Of a stretch of 64,000 nt of DNA, positions 23,540 through 35,394 are shown in pieces. Where the stretch lies: contig BDSI01000087.1 in NCBI GenBank assembly GCA_003117195.1, positions 344,561-408,560 of the forward strand. Reading direction: 5' to 3'. Under the pieces are notes generated by a model that was not told where the DNA came from, searched no databases, and saw only the letters and a program-made list of their open reading frames with translations. The DNA comes from Eudorina sp. 2006-703-Eu-15. Lineage: Eukaryota; Chlorophyta; Chlorophyceae; Chlamydomonadales; Volvocaceae. How positions within the stretch are numbered: the stretch's first letter is position 1; every line of letters starts with the position of its first letter. Made by a program: the position numbers and the translations under genes.

Positions 23540-23605
23540 CCCACGGGTCGGACATGACCCGTGGGACAGCCTCACTCGACCCACGGGTCGGACATGACCC
23601 GTGGG
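23540..23605. repeat. Duplicated 26-bp hairpin
   Basis: Two identical 26-bp elements lie at 23540-23565 and 23580-23605. Each is an inverted repeat with arms CCCACGGGTC and GACCCGTGGG around a GGACAT loop. They are 14 bp apart. Confidence 0.9.
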
Positions 23606-25162
23606 AGGCCGTTTCCTGGACCGGCTAGACCGCATCAATCCAACGACGGAGGAGCAGAGGAGCGGCTCACAGCAGTGTGCGCGGACCAATGTCAGCCCGG
23701 CACGCGACCGACCCCGTCGTTACCCCCCGGGGGATTCATCCCCACCTTTTTGGTCATCTAACCCGCCCTGAAGGCCCCCCTCCTCCGGCCACGGCCATGC
23801 CGGCCGCAGCCACCGAGGCCTCGTACATCAATGCGCCCCAACCCGACAACCAAGCCTCACGGACACGCCTCGTTCCGATCTGGTCCGGATCCAGATCCAA
23901 ACCTTCAAGTCCGGTCCGGACGTAATCCCGGCGAGGGAAACCTTTGAAATGCCCCAAGAAGCGAAAACAACAAAAGCCCGCCGTCTGCAGCCCATTAATC
24001 ACAAGTCGCCAAGCGTTGCGCGCGGCCGAGGTAGCGTTTGTGTGGTGGTGGTGGTGGTGGCGGAGGGCGCCGAATTCGTCGTACGATAAAAGCTAATATG
24101 GGCCATGGATGGCACGTGGCAGTGGGAGAAGCAGTGCGTGTATATATTCAAATCCCATTTCGTTTTGAATGTGCGATTGCGGCGGGGCGCACATGTTGCG
24201 GCGCGTCCCGAACTTAGGAAATGAAGCGGAGGCGCCGGCTCGCGTGTGCGGTATGCCCCCCCTGGAGCGGCCCTTTGCCGGGCGGGCGGGGGTTGGGGAG
24301 GCGGCCTGACAGGCGTCGCGGCTACCCTCAACGGGTGGCCACAGCGCGGCCTCCTCGCCCTCGCCCCCTGCCCAGCCTCGCCGTTGGCCATCAACCTCCG
24401 CCCAACGACCCCTCCCCCGTTTCAACAAAACTCTGGACGATGCTCCTTCGACATTTATAAGCACTGAAATGACACAAAGCCGGGCGGCCACAAACGCAGG
24501 CGGCCCGGCGCCGGGAAGGGGCAGGGAAAGGAGGCCGTGGCCGCCACAGCGACATTGCGGGTGGCCCCTGCAATTCCTACAGAGTACAGACAGCAGCGGC
24601 GCCAGCCGCACCCCCATCTGGGCCCTTCGACTCGTCCCAGCTCCTCCTTCCTCTTTCCACACCACACCACACCACGTGACACCAAATCCCCCTCTTCGAA
24701 CCCTTTCCAAAGGACATGGACCCGGTGCCGCCCTGTTCCTCCTTCCCTTCCCCAATCCCTGCCTGCCTGCGGCAGTCCTCCTCTCCCCCTCTCCCCGCTT
24801 GTCCGCCAAGGCCGGCGCCGCGCCGCGCCATCCCGCCAAAAGCGGCTCCCCAAGGCGCGCCCGACGCGTGGTACACGTCCTCGGGCGCAGGATACACACA
24901 GAACCGAGCAGGCCCGGCGCCCTGGTTCCCCCACACCTCGCCCTCCAGCCCCATCCCCCTCCACAGAGTTCCCAGCTCCCTCCGCAACGGGAGCAGTCCT
25001 TCCATCCCCTCCATAGGGAATACGACCCCCGCGGGCCCCGGGTGCTCCGGGAGACCCACGGGTCGGTCCATAGAATCAATTCTTCAGGAGGCTTCCAGAG
25101 GCAGGCGGGCGGGCGGGTGTATGTGTACGTGGATGTGTGTGGCCCGCGGCGCGGGAGTTCAC

Positions 25163-28100
25163 TCACAGCGGGACCTCGCCCACCCCCGCCGCGAAGGACG
25201 GCGCGGTGGGCAGCTCCCCGCTATCCGCCGGACTGCCGCCCCGGCTGGCGCCCGGCTGGCCCCCCGCCACCGCCGCGGCGGCCGCGGCGGCATCCGCCGC
25301 CGCCGCGGCCGCGGCGCCACCCGCCGCCGCCGCCACCGCGCCCTTGGCCACATGCTGCTTCAGGAACGTGCCGAAGCCGGGCTGGCGGATGAAGGGCCCG
25401 TTGCCGGGCTTCAGTGTGGGCCCGTCGGGCGACATGCCCATCAGCTCATCGTCCTCATCGACGTCGTCGGTCCCGGGGACACCTCCGCACGGCTCCTCGC
25501 CGTCGGACAAGCGTCCCATGCCCAACAGTGGGTCGCCCATCATCTGGTATAAGGCCCTCGGGGACCCGAGGGCAGCGGCGGCCGCCGCCGCCACGGCGTT
25601 GGTGCCCGGGCCGTTGCCGTCGCTGACGGGGCTCGCGCCGCGGGAGCCGCCCGCAGGGCCGCAGCTGATGACGGCGCCGCCGCCGAGGCCGCTGCCGCTG
25701 CCGCCGCTGTTGGCCTTGCTGCCGCCGCTGCCGCCAGACCGCGCCGGCGGCGCCGCCATCGCCAGCGGGCCGAGGGGCGCTGCGGCGCCGCCGCTGCTGC
25801 CGCCCAGCACGCCGCCGCCGCTGACATGGAGGAGGCCGGAGGCGCCGGGGAAACCGTGGTGCTGCCCAGGGGAGCGGAAGAAGTGGTCCGTGGGTGTTCG
25901 GGCGAAGTCGGGTGTCGTACCCAGAATCATCATCTCGTCCAGGTCGTGCTCGTGCTCGTCCAGGACGCCGTCGCCGCCGGGCACGGACTCGTTCTTGAAG
26001 TCGGGCGGCAGCATCAGCTCGTTGCGGAGGCTGCCCAGGTTGGAAAGCGGGTCCACGACTGCAAAAAGATGGCGGAAAAAAAAGCGGGTTTCGATACCGG
26101 GATCTGAGGAAGGGGCTAAGCTTCGACAAAGCTGCTGCAAAGCTATGGTACGGCAATCGGCAAGGCTACGATACGGCAAGACAAGTAAAGGCCTCCCCAG
26201 GAATCAGTCACCTAGAGACCGCCTCCCCGTGCACCCCTCCGCACGCCGCTCCGTGCAGCCCTCCGAAACCATCACGGACACCCCCCCCCCCGCATATCCC
26301 GGATCCAGTATCCCGTACACGGCCGGGTTCGACCCCCTTCCGGCCCCCAACCCCCCGCCGGGGCCATCGACACTCACCTCCCGCCTCCATCAGCTGCGCA
26401 CACATGTCCAGCATGTCCACCGACTTGCCGTACGTGTTGCCGTACGACATGCCCAGCTCGCCGCCGGGCGACATGCCCAGCATCATGGACGCGGCGCTAC
26501 CGATCGACCCGGCGGGCGGCCACTCGGGCAGCAGCGCGTTCATCATGCCGCTGGAGCCGAAGGAGGGAATGGGGCCGTGCCAGCCGCCGAAGTTGGGCGT
26601 CAGGCCGGTCTTGACCTTCATGTGAGAAAAGGTCTGGGGGACGAGGGGGGTATAGGACATATCAACATATCAGCTTCTACTTATTTCGTCGGAGCCAACG
26701 CTTCGCCGTCTTCGTCAATGACAACATCGACGGTGATCGGGCTGTTGCCCTTTTGCGTCTTTATTTACAAGGGGGGTACAGGAAATTGGTAGACATATGT
26801 ATTCCCGCGGGGAGGGGGGTTCCCAAGGTGCGAGGGGGGGGAAGGGAACGGAGCGGAGCAGGTGGAGGAGGTGGGGGGGAGGGGCAGACGGGGCAGGCGA
26901 GGTGTGAGCGGGGCGGGGAGGGAGAGGAGGATGAGAAGCGACAGGAGGAGGGCAAGGAAGAGGGACAGGAGGAGGAGGGCAAGGACGAAGACCAGCGAGG
27001 GCAGGTGCGCAGGGACTCGAAGACCTGGGGCAAGAAACTGACACATGTAATGAAAAGCGTAATGACAACATCAGCAAGCCCTGCACATCAACAGACGTCC
27101 CACATGATGTGGGGCCGTTGTGGTGCCTCTGCCCCTTCGCACCCCGTCAACCCCTCTGGCCCCGTCGGGTCCCGTCAGCCACCCCCCCAACCACACAGAT
27201 CCATTGACCCACCGACCCACCCCCACCCGGACTTTTGCTCTGGCAGCAGCGCAGTTTGAAAATGTCTACCAATTTCCTATACGCACCCCCACCCACCAAG
27301 TCACTCACCGACGGGCTGCCGCCGTTCATGCCTGGCAGCGGGCCCATGGCGCCCGCCGCCATCGCCTCGCTGACCGACATGGCGCCGTGGATGTCCGCCG
27401 CCCCCAGGCCCCCGTGCATGGACGCCTGCACGATGAGCGCCTCCTCGGCACCTGCAGCCGGGTGGGGCGAGGTTGGCACAGAGGTCGGTTCAGGGGCGGA
27501 GGTCGGTTCAGGGGCGAAGGTCGGTTCAGGGGCGGAGGTCGGTTCAGGGGCGGAGGTCGGTTCAGGGGCGGAGGTCGGTTCAGGGGCGGAGGTCGGTTCA
27601 GGGGCGGAGGTCGGTTCAGGGGCGGAGGTCGGTTCAGGGGCGGAGGTCGGGTCAGGGGTGGAGGTAGGGGTCAGGGGTGGAGGTAGGGTCAGGGGCGGAG
27701 GTAGGGTCAGGGGCGGAGGTAGGGTCAGGGGCGGAGGTAGGGGTCAGAGGCGGAGGTAGGGTCAGGGGCGGAGGTCGGTTCAGGGGCGGAGGTAGGGTCA
27801 GGGGCGGAGGTAGGGTCAAGGGCGGAGGTAGGGTCAGGGGCGGAGGTAGGGTCAGGGGCGGAGGTAGGGTCAGGGGCGGAGGTAGGGTCAGGGGCGGAGG
27901 TAGGGTCAAGGGCGGAGGTAGGGTCAGGGGCGGAGGTAGGGTCAAGGGCGGAGGTAGGGTCAGGGGCGGAGGTAGGGGCCGCAGGTAAGAGGCCGACAAA
28001 GCCATCCACGCACTCACCCGTCTTCTTGGGGCCCGCCTTGGGCCCTCGCTGCTTCAGTTTCAAGCCGGTGTGTCGGTGCGCCGCTGCAAAAAAAGGGAGG

Positions 28101-31100
28101 GGCACAGCATCGGGCCCACAGCAACTCTCACCTCCATCAGGGGGAGACAACGTGCAAATCGTGGAATGTTGGGATGGGGGTAAGAGGAGAGGGGAGGATT
28201 CGGGGGCCGCTGTTGCAGGCAGGACTGTCGCGCGCAAGACCCCGTCGGAGCACCCTCCATCATCCCCGCAACGCACCGCAACACGCACACCCGGCCGTCG
28301 GACTCACCCTAACGCCCCCAAACCGCTTTTCCCCGCCCCCGAGCCCGCGCAACACCCCGCCCCCAAGCTCGCAACATCCCGCCGCCCGCCCCGCCGCCGC
28401 CCTGGACCCCGGGCCCCAAGCACAGCGCACCTTTCGGCGGGTCCATCGGCGGTGTCAGCCCGCCCACCGCGTTGGGGTCATCCGGGCCTCCAAACGCGCC
28501 CATGGGGCCGAGGCCCAGCGGCCCCGGCCCCGCGCCGCCCTGCGAGCCTGTGCTCGAGGGGCCGCACCCGACACCCACACCGCAGTGCCCCATCGGCCCC
28601 GCACCGCCGCCGCCGCCGTGCCCCATGCCCGCGGGGCCCATCATGCCGTGGCCCGCGCCCAGGCCGTTGGAGACCGTCGCCACCGCCTGCACCTCGAGGT
28701 TGTGGTAGTGATGGGTGTCCTCGGAGGCGGAGAGCGGGAAGTTGCAGCGCGCCGCCGGCCCGCGGATCGCGCGCGCGGCGGCGTCGTACGCCCGCGCCGC
28801 CTCCTCCGCCGTGTCGAAGGTCCCCAGCCACCTGCGGGGGGGTGGGGCATGGGACAGGCGAGGCAAGAGGCCGGGGCATGGATGGCCACCTCCCGCCGGC
28901 GGTGGAGTGCAGCCCGCCGCATGGCTGGCTGCCACGCGCCAGGTCCCATACACACGCACGATCACACACACACACATTGCCTTCGGGGTAGGGGGTTCCT
29001 TGCTGAACACACATTGCCTTCCCGTCTCGCGGCTCAGTTCTCGATTAACACGCACGCCCGGGGTCTCACCTGCGGCCCCCCACAACCCCCCCCCCTCAGC
29101 CCCGCCACAGCCATCCACAACCGCCCACCCGCCCGGGGTCTCACCTGCGCGCCCCGACGGTGGGATCCCGAATCTCCGCCGCCCACTTGCCCCAGGGCCG
29201 CTGCCGGACCCCCCGGTACGTCTTGTTCTTGCCCTTGGACACCACCTCGTCGCACATGCCGCCGCCGCCGCCTCCGCCACCGCCGCGGTGGCCCTTCTTC
29301 TGTGAATCGTGGAGGACGGACGTGTCGGGCATGTCGGGGGTTGATTTGAAAAGAGAACAATGCTGGCAGAAACGAACCCGGGCACATCCACAAATACTCA
29401 GAATACTTACGTGGCGAGGTACATGCCGGGGGTATTGTGTCACGTGGGTGTTGCGTCATGGCTTGCGAATGAGGGCAGGATATCAGTGGTCAGCAGCGGC
29501 ACCAACCACCCGCAGGGCGGTGTCGGCGCGGAGCGACATCAGACGCTATCGCGCAGCACAGCACATTACAGCACAGCAGCGGAGGCTGTAGCGCTGGTGG
29601 CTCCTCAAAGCACACGAACGCGGCACGACAGCGGCAGGGGCAGCAAGCACGACGCGATGCGGACACTGGACCCGCGCAAGATGATACACCCCTGATACAC
29701 CCCCGCAGGTCACATGGCGAACGAACGTTCATGCTGCTGGTGATGAAACCGGCGGCAAGGGTAGCGAGACCAACCACGGGTGTCCAAAACACTCCGAGAA
29801 CTCCGAGGACTCCGAATCTCCCACTCCTGACAAATGCCCTGGACGCGGTGGCCACATCACTGGCGGTTCCTCAGACGGGTCTTCACTCCCAGGGCGTGCT
29901 TTGTATTTACAGGAAGTGCTTCAACACGCACGTCATTCGGCGCACGGCAACAGCCCCTGCGGAACGGATGAGGGAAACCCACCTTTTCTCTCCGCTTCCT
30001 CGGGGAGGTGGTGTCGCCGTCTGAGTCTTCGGACGACTCGTCCTCCTCCGGCATCGGCGGAGGCGGCGGAGGCAGTTGCTGCATCTGCATCTGCTGCATC
30101 TGCTGCATCTGCATCTGTTGCATTTGCTGCATCTGCTGGAGCTGCTGCAGCTGCTGCATCTGTTGCATCTGCTGCAGCTGCTGCATGTGCATCTGCTGCT
30201 GCGCCTGCTCCTGCGCCCGCTGCTGTGCCTGCTGCTGTGCCTGCTGTTGCGCCTGCTGCTGTTGTAGCTGCTGCTGCTGCATCTGTTGCTGCAGCTGCGA
30301 ATCCATCAACGACCCGTTGGATAACGCCAGCGAGCCGCCATTCGCCACGACGCCGTTACCAGCCGGAGGCAGCGGACCCGCCGGCTGACCCAGCGGGCCC
30401 AGCGCGGCACCTGGCGACGCAGGGCCCGCTGGGTCAGCCGGCAGTAACGCCGACACGCCGCCGCCACCTTGCATCTGACCGGCCGGCAGCGCTGCAAGGC
30501 CCGGTTGCCCGCACGGGGCTGACGGCGACGTGGTTGCGCTCGGCGAAGAGGGCCCCAGCGGGGCCGACTGCGTCAGTGTGGGAGGCGGCGTGGCCGGCCG
30601 GCTGCCCGCCGCCGCCGCGGCCGCGGCGGCCGCGGCAGCAGCGGCCGCCGCCGCGGCCGCCTGGCTGGCGATACTGGGTGCGACGCCGGGTTGAGCGATC
30701 ACCGGGGATGGTGCCGCGGGACTTGCGCCTTGCGCCTGCAGAGGCCGTGGACCTTGGACGGCTCCCAACGGCTGGGGCGCCGGCATCGCCGCTGCCGCCG
30801 CAGGTTGACCTGCGGCCCCGCCAGCATGGGGCCCAGTGCCTGTTGTTGACGCTGCCGACGAGGCCGCCGGCTGCAGCGGCAACGCACCCGCGGGAAACTG
30901 CGGCCGCACCAAGCCCTGCTGCGCGCCGGCGGCGGCCCCGGCCGCGGCGGCGGCCGCGGCGGCGTTGCGACTGACCAGGTGCGCCGCCGCCAGTTGCGCC
31001 TGGAAGGTAGCCTGCTGCAGCTGCGCCGCTGTGGTGGGCTGTCCCGGCTGTCCTTGACCCGCGCCGCCTTGGCCCGCTGCCTGGCTCTGCGCCTGACCCG

Positions 31101-32049
31101 CCGCTGCAGCCGCGGCCGCGGCCGCCGCGGCCGCCATCTGCGCCTGTGCCGCCTGCAGTGCCGCCTGCGCGGACGCCAGCGCCTGCATCGCCGCGGCTGG
31201 GTTGTGTTGCACCGCCGACGGCGTCAGTCCGCCAGCAGCCCCAGTCGCATTGGCGATGGCGCCTCCGGAGCCCAGAGGCGGTGAGGCAGCTCCCCCCGGC
31301 GCTGCGCCTGCAGGTGGCCCTGCAGGTGATGCCGTTTGGGATGCATCCGGAGATGCTGCTCGGCCGTTGGCGCCATTTTGTTGGGCCTGTTGAGCAGCTT
31401 TGGCGGCCTCGGCGGCCTGCAGCTGCGCCTGCGCCTGCGCATGGGCGGCTTGGGCGACAGCGTTGGCCTGCGCGGTTGCCTGCAGCTGCGCCTGGGCTGC
31501 CTGGAGGCCCTGCATAGCCTGCAGCACGTGCGGCGAAAGTGGCTGCGAATACAACGGCCTCAGTCCTTGGGCTGCAGCCTGTTGAGCGAGCTGTTGTGGA
31601 GTTACGTTGCTCGCTCCGGGCGCGCCTGGTGCGCCCGCAGGGAACCGAAGCAACGTATTGTAATACGCAGCTGCCGTTGCCGTTGTTTGATGCAACGCAG
31701 CAGCCGAAGCATTTAGTAGTGGATTGGCTGCTGGCATACCGGGCCGTGGACCGCTTGCGGAAAGTCCAGCTGGTGCTTGTGTAGATGAAAACAAGCCCAA
31801 CGCATTTGGCAGCGGGAAGCTGGTCTGTGTCTGTCCAGAAGAATTTGATTGGCCGGTCATTGTTGAAGCTGCTGCGGCAGGCGACGTTGCGGAACTACTC
31901 GCCTGCAAGCCTGGGTTCGTTAAAAGACCCTGCTGGGCTTGCTGCAACCCTGCACCCGCCTGAGGCGCATCAGACACCGTCAAATTGCCTATCAAAGCCG
32001 TAGGAGAAGCCGGGGGCGGCCCCTCCGCTCCAGCTTCGGGGGCGCCCAT
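25163..32049 (-). CDS. AP2/ERF-domain transcription factor with long Q/A-rich N-terminus
   Basis: Seven exons in coding order: 32049-29983, 29299-29145, 28831-28431, 28083-28018, 27451-27309, 26633-26378, 26058-25163. Phases match and give 1327 aa. One AP2 domain lies at about 717-774 and is split by intron 2. It reads [20 protein letters not shown], then [19 protein letters not shown] and [10 protein letters not shown], with the conserved YRG and RAYD elements. DNA binding in the nucleus is therefore well supported. Residues 1-689 are rich in Ala, Gln and Pro, with a MQQ/LQQ run, an acidic [12 protein letters not shown] and a basic SPRKRREK just before intron 1. The C-terminal part is Gly/Ala-rich with acidic patches ([11 protein letters not shown]). 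Such tails usually act in activation. The single AP2 domain fits the ERF-like class; no B3 or WRKY domain is seen. The stop TGA at 25165-25163 lies inside GTGAGT, a perfect donor, so another C-terminus cannot be excluded. Confidence 0.85.
26771..26798 (-). repeat. Repeat A copy 2, partial (intron 5 of AP2 gene)
   Basis: Reverse-oriented end piece: GGGGTACAGGAAATTGGTAG followed by ACAT. It is in the sense direction of the AP2 gene and upstream of the exon 6 acceptor. Confidence 0.75.
27228..27282 (+). repeat. Repeat A copy 3 (intron 5 of AP2 gene, antisense)
   Basis: CCGGACTTTTGCTCTGGCAG, then CAGCGCAGTTTGAAAATG, then TCTACCAATTTCCTATACGC. It lies about 26 bp from the exon 5 donor, with its TATAC end facing that exon. 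Confidence 0.9.
27481..27978. repeat. 18-bp minisatellite in intron 4 of the AP2 gene
   Basis: About 27 tandem units in two blocks. The first block uses GGTCGGTTCAGGGGCGGA and the second GGTAGGGTCAGGGGCGGA, with one GGTCGG unit inside the second and a few GGGG to AGGG changes. As 18 is a multiple of three, all frames stay open, which explains the Gly/Arg-repeat open frames here. It fills most of the intron. Confidence 0.95.
28945..29062. repeat. Repeat B patch in intron 2 of the AP2 gene
   Basis: CACACACACATTGCCTTC, GGGGGTTCCTTGCTGAACAC and CTCGCGGCTCAGTTCTCG followed by ATTAACACGC. The same CGCGGCTCAGTT block occurs at 47135 and 57525, and in reverse at 40088, 40126 and 49460. Confidence 0.75.
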
Positions 32050-35000
32050 ACTCGCCCCGCTCCCTTATGTGAGTCAGGTCAGCGTGGTCTGTCAACCCTG
32101 CGAAACTTTCAAACCAAGGGAGGAGCTTCTAATGATTATTTTTGAGCCCGAAGTACTGACGTTGATTACCCCTGCAGAGTCTTTGCCTTCTTACGTGACT
32201 TCAGAACACGCGGACCGCTCTCAACCTGAAGGCAAAGGACGTCTTCATTTAGTAGAGCTCAAACTACATGCCATTATTACTTATTACGGAAGTATCAGTT
32301 TGGACTACTCCAGCTGTGTCGTCCATGCCCTTGTGTACAATGACCTCCATCATTGCGTTTCTGGTCATCGCGAAACCCGAACCCACAACGCAGAACTGCA
32401 TGTACGTAAAATAGATTTATTTCGGAAGCTCGCACATATCGTATGGCGCGAGGCGCGAAGTAGGAGAGTTGTGATGTCACGCACCCCAGATAGTTTGTTG
32501 CGAACTTATGTTGTTTCGTTCCGATTCTAAAATCTTGTGGCGCATGTCCCCATCTGCAAACGAAATTTGCTTTGCGTCGTTCTTGTTTGGGTTCAGGGGG
32601 TCTTTCGCGTCTTCACTGTGCGCGGTTCACTTGCCACGCACGTTGTCGAAACCCGGCAAGCTCTTAACAACACAGATCAAACAGGAGAAGCATCGGTGTT
32701 GCCTGTCCTACGGTGAAAGTACTTTGCTTCGCTGCTTGAGGCTGGGTTTGGCAAACGGCAGTTCGAACACGGCTACACGGGTCGACCGGAGCTGTGCTGA
32801 TGGCTGTGTACTCTTCATCCTGTATTGCACACATTAAAGCAGAGTTGGGTCATGTTCAAGTTGATTTGTCAAAACATGTGTACATCTGGGAATGACGTAA
32901 CGCCAGCTTACTAACCACAGCCGCATGTAGTCAAAGTTGCCACACGGTAATGTGGCAGTCCTGTTAGGACCCACACCCATGCTAAGGCCGTGAATTTGTG
33001 TTCTGCGCACCAACTACCACTTCGAATGCAAAAAGGTTGACGGACTGCCCAGTCTGCAACATATGCCGGCGTCCAGCCGTTGCCGCACCGCTTTGGTGCA
33101 GCATGCTGCAATCTGAGCCGTGCTCCAAGAGGGGGCGACGTTGAATTAATGGCCGCCTGCTGCTATGTATTCCATGTTACAGTCGGCTCCGCGGGACATC
33201 GGTGACCGCCTCACCACACACTGCATAAACACAGGCGCACCACAAGTGCTCCGAAACACACCCCGCCTTGCCCGCACCCACTCTACCAGCACCTACGGTA
33301 GTCATTACACGTATTGTGGCGTGTGTCTGACTGGCCCACCCGCTCCGGATGGCCGCGACGTTATCAGCCCAGCAGGGCCCAGCCCAGCTGAGCCCCGCCA
33401 CCTTGCTCAATTCTGCAGGGCTCTGCCGGCGACTCATCCAGTCATCGTTCATCCGCAGCAGGCCAGACGCAGCTACTCCTGATCTTGGCATGGGCAGTTG
33501 TTAGATTGGTGGTGTTTTCCGTGCGCAGCAACGCGCCTTGCATGACAAATGACACTTTCTTGCAGGTTTTATGGTTTGCACGGTATATCTGCGTCTGGAT
33601 TCGGTCCGGCGGGTTCTAAACACATGACACGCACTCTTGACGTGCCACCACCAAACGCCACCAACGGGCGCACGACCTGTTCTCAAAAACGGTCCGCCTG
33701 CTGGTGTGAACCGCTCTGGTGGTGTGAACCCCACCGATCGGCCCCCGGGTGAAGGACACGACGAACCCAGATGCCGCCGGGAGGTCCCCTGAGGCCCTCG
33801 TGTCCTCTCCTGTCCTACACCCGAGACTTGGTGTTGGCTTCATCCCATCACGGAAAGCCCTTTCGTCGAGCCTGGGGGGGCCACAGGCGCTGGGACGGTA
33901 CGGCAATGAGGATGTCGTACTTGAGGTCCCGTAATAATGCGGCCACTGTCAACGGGCGGCCCGTCGGCCACCAATCTGAGGAACAATCCAACAGGCCAGC
34001 CACACTCAGGAGTAGGCGACCCAGTTGCTGCCGGGCTCTGTCAAGAAGGCTCTGCAGGGCGAAGCGGCGCTGTTCCACCGCAACGCGTGCACGGCGTGCG
34101 CAGGGGGCAGGGCCGCCCGCACCGTCCCTACCAGCTCGCCGACTGGCCGCTGCGCATCGTCACGGCAGCTGCAGGAAGCTGCAGGCGATTGGGCCCCGTG
34201 GTTGTAAATCAAGGTTCAGGAACAGCACGCAGCAAATCGCCAAAACGGGGGTGGTCCTAGGCCCTGCCCCCACGACCCGGCGGGGCGCACGTGGCTGCGT
34301 CGCTGCTGGGTGCCGCTGACCGATGCGTTGACTAGCCGAGTACTGGCGGCGCCACGACGTCTACTACCGGTCGGGTATGGCAGAGCTGAAACAGCTGGAC
34401 GACGGCTCCAGGCCGCGTCTATCGGCCTCAGATCACCGGGATGCCCCGTGGTGCCGCCAGCTGGCCCATTCATTCCCGAGCATCCCTGCCAGATCCCGCC
34501 CTGATTTTCGCTCCGGGACGGTTCCTTCGGAGCCGGGACGGCAGCGCCGTCGAATTCGTTTTATTCCAGCTGCGACGGCAAGCGGCCTCCGGGCCCCGTC
34601 CCGCCAGGGTTATCCGGGCGGGCGCAGCTTCCTGGGCGCCGCGGGGCGCCGCTGCCGTGCGCTCCGCTGTCGCAGCATTCCGCACGCGCGCACCGGCGGA
34701 GCACGCCCCGCGGGGCCGCTGCCGTGCCCCTCCGCACATGTCGCACGCTGCTGCATTGGACCACCCGCGAAAACACGCACACACCCGAAACGCGCCCCAA
34801 CGATCCCCTCTCTCTCTCCTCAACACTTCTTCACCACTGGCTGGGACCAACAGCGCCGCGGCACTGCCTTGACGGAGGCCGTCCAGCCCGCAACCGCCCG
34901 CCCGCCATGAGTATGTGCGCGCCGCCCCAGACGCTGCTGGTGTGGGCCGTGCGGGAAAGCGCGCGTCGGGCCGCGGCCTCCCGGGTCGCTGGCCGTCGGG

Positions 35001-35394
35001 CGGGAGTCGCACCGGCCCCCCCCCGTCGTTTCCCGTCCCGCCGAATCCAGGGCAGGGATCCTGCCCCGAAGCATGCCCATCCCTCCCTCCTGTCCCTCCT
35101 CCTCCCCGCCCTTCCCCCCTCTTGCTCCTCCGCCTCCCCGACCTCCCCCTCTGCCTCTCCACGAGCAGCAAAATGATACATTATCAACAGCGCTGCCGGC
35201 CACTCGTGTCACTTCGTTTACTCCACAGGCCCCCTGCTGACCTGCCCGCTCTCCGCATGTGCGTTGTGCCGCCCTTGCCGTACCAGGTACGACCTGTCGT
35301 CCAAGCACGCTCAAGACTCTCGCCCGGGGTCAATCCAGTCCGTGCAGAGTCAGATCTAACTCAGACCAAGCCCCACGACGTCTCGGCACTCGCA
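32050..35394. other. Stretch without a confident gene, holding the AP2 5' region
   Basis: The first few hundred bases upstream of 32049 should hold the AP2 promoter and 5' UTR. At 33930-34500 several short frames have protein-like composition (for example EYWRRHDVYYRSGMAELKQL ending near 34394), but I could not chain them through convincing splice sites or match them to a family. Around 34800-35190 there are pyrimidine runs only. Confidence 0.5.

Larger units (their letters stand above)
15701..25162. other. Long repeat-rich stretch without a confident gene
   Basis: About 9.5 kb lies between the stop of the SPPP protein and the end of the AP2 gene. It holds many microsatellites and CA-rich repeat-B pieces (listed separately), G-runs near 16030-16090 and 16370-16450, and a cluster of GCCGTAC motifs at about 16150-17610. 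From about 19330 to 22200 the plus strand is strongly C/A-rich and G-poor. The open frames here are long only because the DNA is GC-rich or repetitive. I see no domain, signal peptide or convincing exon chain. Confidence 0.6.

Noticed and set aside
24093..25166. A 357-residue minus-strand frame after the AP2 stop
   Set aside because: Composition is that of GC-rich non-coding DNA, with no domain. It could only be reached by using the GTGAGT at the AP2 stop, for which I see no good acceptor.
27120..27988. Gly/Arg- and Pro/Thr-repeat open frames on both strands
   Set aside because: Produced by the 18-bp minisatellite in intron 4 of the AP2 gene.
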